From positions 1 through 8,227 of the forward strand of contig PFGS01000246.1 in the NCBI GenBank assembly GCA_002783525.1: a stretch of DNA of 8,227 nucleotides, in the 5' to 3' direction. How positions within the stretch are numbered: position 1 is the first letter of the stretch; every line of letters starts with the position of its first letter. The DNA comes from Ignavibacteriales bacterium CG12_big_fil_rev_8_21_14_0_65_30_8. Lineage in GTDB: Bacteria > Bacteroidota > Ignavibacteria > Ignavibacteriales > Ignavibacteriaceae. Position numbers and translations under genes: made by a program. Shown one piece after another: positions 1 to 5,349 of this stretch. The notes beneath the pieces were generated by a model. That model saw nothing but the letters and a program-made list of their open reading frames with translations, searched no databases and was not told the origin of the DNA.

Positions 1-521
1 TAGGAATTTCATCAACAGATTTTTCAGGAAATTTCTCGGGTAACTGGTCAACCGGTACAAATTTAGGGTTAGGTATTGAATTAAATATAAATGAACATTT
101 ATCATTTTTAACTTATTTAGAATACAGTTATTTAACTTTAAATGAAAATAATCTTATCAATAATTTAGGTTTTAATAATTCAAATGTAAGAATAGTTGGG
201 GGTTCTCTCCATAAATTTAATATTTACGGTAATATTAAATATAATATCCCAGTATCTAAAATGATCACCCCATACATTATAGCAGGTTTGGGTTATTTTG
301 TCATGGGTAATGATGATTCAAGAGTGATGGATAGTATTGGTAATGTTACAAAGCTATTTAATGTTAATGAATATGCTTTCTCATCAAATTTTGGTGCAGG
401 CATTGACATCGATTTCGGTTCAAAAATCGGTATGTTTATGGATGTACAATACTTAATTGGATTTACTGAAAACAAAATAACAAGTATTCCTTTTAGGATA
501 GGTATAAATTATAAATTATAA
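1..521 (+). CDS. Outer-membrane beta-barrel protein, 3' part only
   Basis: The reading frame is open from the left edge (first full codon at 3) to a TAA at 519-521, giving 172 visible residues; the true start lies outside the window. What is visible is a series of short amphipathic strands rich in Gly, Asn, Tyr and alternating hydrophobic residues, separated by polar loops, for example LGLGIELNINEHLSFLTYLE and TPYIIAGLGYF, ending in a last strand FRIGINYKL. This pattern fits the small OmpA/OmpW-like outer-membrane barrels common in Bacteroidota and relatives. The internal ATG at 261 falls in mid-barrel and is not a sensible start. No substrate or partner can be inferred. It runs convergently to the cco operon and is probably unrelated to it. 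The barrel assignment is fairly secure; the exact family is not. Confidence 0.72.
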   Translation, partial: GISSTDFSGNFSGNWSTGTNLGLGIELNINEHLSFLTYLEYSYLTLNENNLINNLGFNNSNVRIVGGSLHKFNIYGNIKYNIPVSKMITPYIIAGLGYFVMGNDDSRVMDSIGNVTKLFNVNEYAFSSNFGAGIDIDFGSKIGMFMDVQYLIGFTENKITSIPFRIGINYKL

Positions 522-527
522 ATTATA
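504..527 (+). repeat. Heptanucleotide tandem repeat over the stop codon
   Basis: Three full copies of ATAAATT (504-510, 511-517, 518-524) plus a partial ATA (525-527) cover the last codons and stop of the beta-barrel gene. Seven is not a multiple of three, but the repeat reads INYKL-stop. Gain of a copy, or loss of one, would still give the same last residues and a stop (TAA or TAG). Confidence 0.8.
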
Positions 528-540
528 GTTGTAATTTTTT
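521..540 (+). terminator. Weak AT-rich hairpin with T-run after beta-barrel gene
   Basis: The six bases AATTAT pair with GTAATT around the loop AGTT (521-536), including one wobble pair. A T-run follows, and another comes shortly after. It is in the right place for an intrinsic terminator of the plus-strand gene, but the stem has no G-C pair and would be unstable. It lies in the 17-nt gap between two convergent genes. Confidence 0.25.
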
Positions 541-1945
541 AATCTTTTTTTAATGAAGCTAAAAAAGAAGTATTAACTTCTTTTATTAAGTTATCCCCCG
601 AATATACGCCTATTTTAATAGGAGTATTAATTTTTTTGATTTCATCCCGTGGTATCATTACAAGTAATTTTGAATCATAATTTTCCTGTGGCTCCAAATC
701 TTTTTTACTGCCTATAATTTTAACAGATCCTTTTATATTTACTAATTTAACACTAAAAGGTAAAGTTTTAAAAGTTTTATTTACAATATTCAAATCATAA
801 ATATTGCTGACCATATTATTATCTTGTTCTTGGAACATCAATCCCGGAGTTCTAAAAATATTTATACTGTAATCCGTTCTTGCCGATAAAAGATAACCAA
901 GTACTGAAATTAGTAAAACTAAAACTACAGTATAACTTTTCATCCTTGCTGTAAATTTAAATCCTTGTTTTTTTTCAACTCCGTTTATTGAATCGTATCT
1001 AATTAATCCTTTTGGCTTGTCTATTTTTACCATAACTTCATCACAAGCATCAATACAAGCAGTGCAGTTTACACACTCAAGTTGAATACCGTTTCTTATA
1101 TCAATTCCTGTAGGACAAACATCAACACAAAGATGGCAATCAACACAATCGCCTTTGCCAGATTGATCTTCATTCTTTCTTATTATTCCTCTTGGCTCAC
1201 CTCTGTTGTTATCGTATGTAATTACAATTGAATCTCTGTCCAGCAAAACTCCCTGCAGTCTTCCATAAGGACAAACCATTGTGCAGACCTGTTCTCTGAA
1301 TGAAGCAAACACCCAATAAAAAACTAATGAGAATGCAACAATACCAATCAATCCTTCAATATGTTGTGATGGTGGGTCTGAAATGATTTTAATCAACTCA
1401 TCCATTCCAATTATATATGAAAGAAAAATATTTGAAATAAGAAATGAGATAGCATAAAATATTGAATGCTTTGAGATCTTCTTTATTGTCTTATTAAAAT
1501 TCCATTTTGATGTAGATAAAAGCATTTGCTGTTTTGCATTACCTTCAATCCAATATTCAATTTTCCTAAATACCATTTCCATAAAAATAGTTTGGGGACA
1601 AACCCATCCGCAGAATATTCTGCCAAACACAACGGTAAATAAAATTATAAATACAATTATCGTAATCATTGCCAGAACAAATAAATGGAAATCGTGAGGA
1701 CCAAACGGAATACCAAACAATATAAAATTTCTATTCAGAACATTGAATAATATGAAAGGATGACCGTTGGATTTTATGAATGGTGTGACAAACAGAATTA
1801 ATAAAAGTACAAAACTTAAATAGTTTCGTGCCGTATAAAACTTACCTGAGGGTTTTTTTGGATATATCCAATTTCTTTTCCCCTTTTCGTTTATTGTTGC
1901 TAAAGAATCTCTGAATTTCTCTTCATCTGAACCGTTGTTATTCAC
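539..1945 (-). CDS. ccoG: CcoG/FixG/RdxA-type iron-sulfur membrane protein
   Basis: CcoG is an inner-membrane ferredoxin-like protein for cbb3 oxidase assembly; in studied bacteria it has been linked to cupric-ion reduction for copper delivery. The 468-residue length is normal. About five membrane segments are visible (near 41-57, 86-107, 160-181, 196-216 and 336-354). The signature FGRIFCGWVCPQTIF holds Cys112 and Cys116, and CTMVCPYG holds Cys221 and Cys225. Two classical [4Fe-4S] motifs follow: Cys267/270/273/277 and Cys291/294/297/301. The C-terminal 360-462 segment resembles the periplasmic Ig-like FixG domain. The start is a GTG at 1943-1945: no ATG or TTG lies between it and the upstream in-frame stop, and the next Met is residue 93. 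It overlaps the end of ccoP by 8 nt, so translational coupling is likely. A purine tract (GGAAGGGG) lies rather far, about 12 nt, upstream. It is the last gene of the operon. Confidence 0.95.
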   Translation of the reverse strand: MNNNGSDEEKFRDSLATINEKGKRNWIYPKKPSGKFYTARNYLSFVLLLILFVTPFIKSNGHPFILFNVLNRNFILFGIPFGPHDFHLFVLAMITIIVFIILFTVVFGRIFCGWVCPQTIFMEMVFRKIEYWIEGNAKQQMLLSTSKWNFNKTIKKISKHSIFYAISFLISNIFLSYIIGMDELIKIISDPPSQHIEGLIGIVAFSLVFYWVFASFREQVCTMVCPYGRLQGVLLDRDSIVITYDNNRGEPRGIIRKNEDQSGKGDCVDCHLCVDVCPTGIDIRNGIQLECVNCTACIDACDEVMVKIDKPKGLIRYDSINGVEKKQGFKFTARMKSYTVVLVLLISVLGYLLSARTDYSINIFRTPGLMFQEQDNNMVSNIYDLNIVNKTFKTLPFSVKLVNIKGSVKIIGSKKDLEPQENYDSKLLVMIPRDEIKKINTPIKIGVYSGDNLIKEVNTSFLASLKKD

Positions 1946-2804
1946 CTTTGTATTTTTCCCCTTCCGGAGGTTTTGGATTTACCGGATTTGTACCATATAA
2001 TGATATTATGTAACTGCCGACTTCTTGAATCTGTTTTGGATTAAGTTGAGATTTCCAGCTTATCATTCCTTTTTCGGGTACACCGTTTGTAATAGTTTTA
2101 AATATATTTTTTATCCCTCCGCCATGTATCCAGTAATCATCAGTTAAATTTGGTCCTACTAATCCTCCGGCATCGGGTCTATGGCAGGCAACACAATTAG
2201 TTGTAAATATTTCTTTTCCTTTATTAAGTGAAGCAATATCATCTAAAACAGTAACTGAATTTTCATCTAAAAAACTACCAGTTTTCATCAGTTCTTCTTT
2301 TTGTAAAGAAGCTGCCTGTATTTCCATATTATATTCTTGTATTTGTGACGGACTTGATTTAAATATTTCATAGTCAAAGAAATAAATTACTGCAAAAATA
2401 ATTGTGGCAATAAATAAATAATTAAACCAAGGTGGAATTCTGTTGTTAAGTTCTCTTATACCATCATATTCATGTTCCAATAAAATATCAGTTTCTTTTT
2501 CTATTGGTGTAGAGCGAGTTAAGAATTGTCTTATTTTTTGTAAATGTTTATTCGGAACCTTTGCAGTTTTTAGTTGTAATTCTTCTTCCTCAACAGAAAC
2601 TTCTTTCATTCCAAATAAAAATAAAAATGCAAATATTACAACAATCAAAAGGACGAATAATAGAATAATAAAATTATAATATCCTTCCCCAATTCCACCA
2701 CTTTCAGTTTCACCCTGAGCAAGAACTGAAATAAACATTGGGCTAAGTAAAAAGAATATTAAACTGAACAATAATTTTGTTGAAAAATATTTAATTAATT
2801 TCAT
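1938..2804 (-). CDS. ccoP: cbb3 oxidase subunit III, single-haem CcoP
   Basis: CcoP is the c-type cytochrome subunit that feeds electrons into the cbb3 oxidase from the periplasmic side. With the start used here it has 288 residues. An N-terminal hydrophobic stretch ending SVLAQGE looks like a signal peptide or signal anchor. Two further membrane segments follow near 44-65 and 127-144. Just before the second is the CcoP-type motif EHEYDGIRELNNRIPPWF (111-128). One haem c site is present, CVACH (Cys204, Cys207, His208), with Met247 in KGMISW as probable axial ligand. Proteobacterial CcoP has two haem sites; only one is present here, as known in Bacteroidota-type enzymes. The frame is open to an earlier ATG at 2828, but the ATG at 2802-2804 is preferred because GAGGA sits 5 nt before it. 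It overlaps ccoQ by 14 nt and ccoG by 8 nt. Confidence 0.93.
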   Translation of the reverse strand: MKLIKYFSTKLLFSLIFFLLSPMFISVLAQGETESGGIGEGYYNFIILLFVLLIVVIFAFLFLFGMKEVSVEEEELQLKTAKVPNKHLQKIRQFLTRSTPIEKETDILLEHEYDGIRELNNRIPPWFNYLFIATIIFAVIYFFDYEIFKSSPSQIQEYNMEIQAASLQKEELMKTGSFLDENSVTVLDDIASLNKGKEIFTTNCVACHRPDAGGLVGPNLTDDYWIHGGGIKNIFKTITNGVPEKGMISWKSQLNPKQIQEVGSYIISLYGTNPVNPKPPEGEKYKGE

Positions 2805-3021
2805 TTCTATCCTCAATATAATTTTCATTTATAATTTTATTGGATGTAAAGTTATCACTACTTTGTAAGTCCAAAGGTAGATTACTCATTTTATCAATAT
2901 ATTTTTTATCAACTTTTATTACCCATATAATCATTATTAAAAAAAAGATAAAAAATATTAAAAGTGAAAACAACGGGTAAATCCCAATTCCTTCAATTGT
3001 CTTTAAATAATTACTGAACAT
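2791..3021 (-). CDS. ccoQ: cbb3 oxidase small subunit CcoQ
   Basis: This is a 76-residue protein with one membrane helix (about 15-36, rich in Leu, Ile and Phe) followed by the basic segment VIKVDKKYIDKM and a polar, acidic/Asn-rich tail of roughly 35 residues. Sequence identity to CcoQ is weak in this fast-evolving family; the call rests on size, topology and position between ccoNO and ccoP. CcoQ is thought to stabilise the oxidase complex. It starts at ATG 3019-3021, 9 nt after the ccoNO stop. The Shine-Dalgarno GGGAGA overlaps that stop, which points to coupled translation. Its end overlaps ccoP by 14 nt. The tail is longer than in proteobacterial CcoQ and carries no motif I recognise. Confidence 0.82.
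   Translation of the reverse strand: MFSNYLKTIEGIGIYPLFSLLIFFIFFLIMIIWVIKVDKKYIDKMSNLPLDLQSSDNFTSNKIINENYIEDRNEIN
2810..2814 (-). promoter_or_regulatory. ccoP ribosome binding site, decides the start
   Basis: Read on the minus strand, GAGGA lies 5 nt before the ATG at 2802-2804. An upstream ATG at 2828 would place this site inside the coding region, so the downstream start is the better choice. The site itself lies inside ccoQ. Confidence 0.75.
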
Positions 3022-3025
3022 AATT

Positions 3026-3031
3026 TCTCCC
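3026..3031 (-). promoter_or_regulatory. ccoQ ribosome binding site overlapping ccoNO stop
   Basis: On the minus strand GGGAGA lies 4 nt before the ccoQ ATG, and its first G is the last base of the ccoNO TAG. Ribosomes ending ccoNO would sit directly on the ccoQ initiation site. Confidence 0.7.
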
Positions 3032-5157
3032 TATTTCCCTTCTACATTTTTTGCTTTAATATCTGTACCCATTCTTTGCAGATATGCAATTAAAGCAATT
3101 ATTTCTTTTTCACTTGAAGTTGCAATCCCGTTTTCATTAAGATTCTTTGCAATTTCATCAGCTTGTTTCATTAAATCTTTGTTAGCAATATTTTCATATC
3201 CATCAGGATAAGGAACTCCTAAATTTCTCATAACTTCTATTTTTTTAGCAGTTGTAGAAATATCTAGTTTTTGACTTAACAGCCATGGATAAGGTGGCAT
3301 AATAGAGCCGGGCGACATCGAAGTGGGGTACTCCATATGCATATAATGCCAAATATTCGGATATTTTCCACCAATTCTCTGCAGGTCAGGTCCCGTTCTT
3401 TTTGATCCCCAAAGGAATGGATGGTCATAAACAAATTCACCGGCTTTTGAATACTCACCATATCTTTCGGATTCAGATCTGAAAGGTCTTATCATTTGTG
3501 AATGACAACCAACGCAACCTTCTCTTATATAAATATCTCTGCCCTGTAATTCTAATGGTGAATATGGTTTAACATTAGCAATTGTTGGAACATTTGATTC
3601 CACTAAAAATGTAGGAATAAATTCAACTAAAGTACCAACAAGGATAGCAGCTGTTGCTAAAGTCAAAAGTAATATTGGTTTGCTTTCAATAAAGCGATGT
3701 CTAATTCCTTTTTTAAAACGATCTTTTGTTCTTACTAAAGCTGAGGCTTCTGTTTCTTCATTTGCAACAAATTTTCCTGCCTTAGCAGTTTTAACTAAAT
3801 TGTAAACCATTATTATTGCACCGGTTAAATAAAGTAATCCGCCAAATGCTCTTATCATATACATTGGAATAATTTGTAATGTGGTTTCTAAAAAGTTTGG
3901 ATACTGTAAAACTCCAAGAGAAGTAAACTCTTTCCACATTAATGATTGAGCAATACCGGACCAGTACATTGCCGAAGCATAAAACACAATTCCTAATGTG
4001 CCTATCCAGAAATGTGCATTGGCAAGTTTTTTAGAGAACAATTCTGTTTTGTATATTTTAGGAATTAACCAGTATAAAACTCCAAATGTTAAAAATCCAT
4101 TCCAGGCTAATCCTCCAATATGAACATGTGCAATTATCCAGTCAGTATAATGTGCAATTGCATTTACATTTTTTAATGCAAGCATGGGTCCTTCAAAAGT
4201 AGACATACCGTAGGCGGTAACAGCAACAACCATAAATTTGAGCACTGGTTCTTCTCTTACCTTATCCCAAGCACCGCGTAAAGTTAAAAGTCCGTTTAAC
4301 ATACCACCCCAAGAAGGAGCAATAAGCATAACTGAAAAAATAACACCTAATGTTTGAGCCCATTCAGGTAAAGCAGTATAAAGAAGATGATGTGGACCTG
4401 CCCAAATGTAAATAAAGATCAATGCCCAAAAATGAAGTATTGATAATTTATAAGAGTAAATCGGTCTGTTAGCTGCCTTGGGAAGAAAATAATACATTAA
4501 GCCCAAATAAGGAGTAGTTAGGAAAAATGCAACTGCATTATGACCGTACCACCACTGCACAAGTGCATCTTGAACTCCCGCATAGATAGGATAACTTTTT
4601 AAAAAACTTACAGGAACTTCAATAGAATTTACAATATGCAGCACAGCAACAGTTACCCATGTTGCAATAAAAAACCAAATTGCTACATATAAATGTTGTT
4701 CTCTTCTTTTTAAAATTGTACCGAACATATTTACACCGAAAACAACCCAAACCAATGTTATAGCAATATCAATCGGCCATTCTAATTCAGCATATTCTTT
4801 GCTTGTTGTAAAACCCATTACCAATGTAAGTGCGGCGGTAACTATTATTAATTGCCAACCCCAAAAATGTATTTTACTTAGTTTATCACTGAACATTCTG
4901 GTTTTGCAAAGTCTTTGCAGGGAATAATACAAACCCATAAATATTGCATTACCAACAAATGCAAAAATTACCGCGTTTGTATGCAGAGGTCTTATTCTTC
5001 CAAAAGTTGTGTATTGTAAATGTAAATTAAGATTTGGGTAAAATAGTTGTGTTGCAGCGGTTAATCCAACCAACATACCAACTAAACCCCAAACCATAGT
5101 TGCAATTCCAAAATTTCTTACTATCTTATTATCATAACTGAACTTTTCCAGTTCCAT
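3031..5157 (-). CDS. ccoNO: Fused cbb3 oxidase subunits I and II (CcoN-CcoO)
   Basis: The 708-residue protein joins the catalytic haem-copper subunit CcoN (about 1-455) to the haem c subunit CcoO (about 490-708) through a polar linker (456-490). In CcoN, His59 (RPLHTN) and His346 are the expected low-spin haem b ligands, and His344 (IIAHVHIGG) is the haem b3 ligand. His206 (WWYGHNAVAFF), His256 and His257 (WAGPHHLLY) bind CuB. Tyr250 is placed to form the His-Tyr cross-link, and Glu322 (TFEGP) matches the conserved glutamate. All match the numbering of the Pseudomonas stutzeri enzyme shifted by one. CcoO has one membrane helix (494-517), the haem site CVGCH (Cys548, Cys551, His552) and the probable axial Met620 (GSIMPPYPWL). 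The reaction is oxygen reduction to water with proton pumping in the inner membrane. The ATG start follows GGAGG by 7 nt. The gene lies 15 nt after ccoS. Confidence 0.97.
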   Translation of the reverse strand: MELEKFSYDNKIVRNFGIATMVWGLVGMLVGLTAATQLFYPNLNLHLQYTTFGRIRPLHTNAVIFAFVGNAIFMGLYYSLQRLCKTRMFSDKLSKIHFWGWQLIIVTAALTLVMGFTTSKEYAELEWPIDIAITLVWVVFGVNMFGTILKRREQHLYVAIWFFIATWVTVAVLHIVNSIEVPVSFLKSYPIYAGVQDALVQWWYGHNAVAFFLTTPYLGLMYYFLPKAANRPIYSYKLSILHFWALIFIYIWAGPHHLLYTALPEWAQTLGVIFSVMLIAPSWGGMLNGLLTLRGAWDKVREEPVLKFMVVAVTAYGMSTFEGPMLALKNVNAIAHYTDWIIAHVHIGGLAWNGFLTFGVLYWLIPKIYKTELFSKKLANAHFWIGTLGIVFYASAMYWSGIAQSLMWKEFTSLGVLQYPNFLETTLQIIPMYMIRAFGGLLYLTGAIIMVYNLVKTAKAGKFVANEETEASALVRTKDRFKKGIRHRFIESKPILLLTLATAAILVGTLVEFIPTFLVESNVPTIANVKPYSPLELQGRDIYIREGCVGCHSQMIRPFRSESERYGEYSKAGEFVYDHPFLWGSKRTGPDLQRIGGKYPNIWHYMHMEYPTSMSPGSIMPPYPWLLSQKLDISTTAKKIEVMRNLGVPYPDGYENIANKDLMKQADEIAKNLNENGIATSSEKEIIALIAYLQRMGTDIKAKNVEGK

Positions 5158-5164
5158 AGAATAT

Positions 5165-5169
5165 CCTCC
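5165..5169 (-). promoter_or_regulatory. Strong ribosome binding site of ccoNO
   Basis: On the minus strand a perfect GGAGG stands 7 nt before the ccoNO ATG, in the short gap after the ccoS stop. It is the best Shine-Dalgarno match in the operon. Confidence 0.75.
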
Positions 5170-5172
5170 AAA

Positions 5173-5349
5173 CTAAGAATCTGAATTATTGAAATTTTTG
5201 TTTTTATTTTTTTTATGCTCAAACAATACTCTGATTGACGGCGTGTGAGTATCTTCAAACTGTCCGCTTTTAACTGCCCATATGAATGCAGTTAAAAATC
5301 CAAAAGCAATTAGCAGACTAAATCCTATTAAAATAACTACGACAGAAAT
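5173..5349 (-). CDS. ccoS: cbb3 oxidase maturation protein CcoS, probable ATT start
   Basis: This 58-residue frame encodes a hydrophobic N-terminal helix (VVVILIGFSLLIAFGFLTAF), then the family signature FIWAVKSGQFEDTHTPSIRVLF, then a Lys/Asn-rich tail. The WAVKSGQ(F/Y)(D/E)D...TP..R(I/M/V)L pattern is diagnostic of CcoS, a small inner-membrane protein required for putting haem and copper into CcoN. No ATG, GTG or TTG occurs between the in-frame TAA at 5365-5367 and the signature. The best start is ATT at 5347-5349: it gives the usual MSV(V/I)... N-terminus of CcoS and has GAGAGG 6 nt upstream. Starting at the downstream CTG (residue 12) would cut the helix. It overlaps the ccoI end by 13 nt and precedes ccoNO by 15 nt. 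The gene identity is firm; the start codon is an inference that a base-calling error could also explain. Confidence 0.9.
   Translation of the reverse strand: MSVVVILIGFSLLIAFGFLTAFIWAVKSGQFEDTHTPSIRVLFEHKKNKNKNFNNSDS

Noticed and set aside
293..475. Minus-strand open frame of 60 codons
   Set aside because: It is antisense to the beta-barrel gene, which has a clear strand pattern on the plus strand.
2443..2679. Plus-strand open frame of 78 codons
   Set aside because: It lies wholly inside ccoP on the opposite strand, has low-complexity Ser/Asn/Lys composition and no recognisable motif.
2805..2828. Eight-residue longer N-terminus for ccoP from the ATG at 2828
   Set aside because: It would place the GAGGA ribosome binding site inside the gene, and the added residues do not improve the signal-like N-terminus.
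3276..3461. Minus-strand open frame of 61 codons
   Set aside because: It is an alternative frame within the CcoO part of ccoNO, whose haem motif and flanking residues are clearly coding in the main frame.
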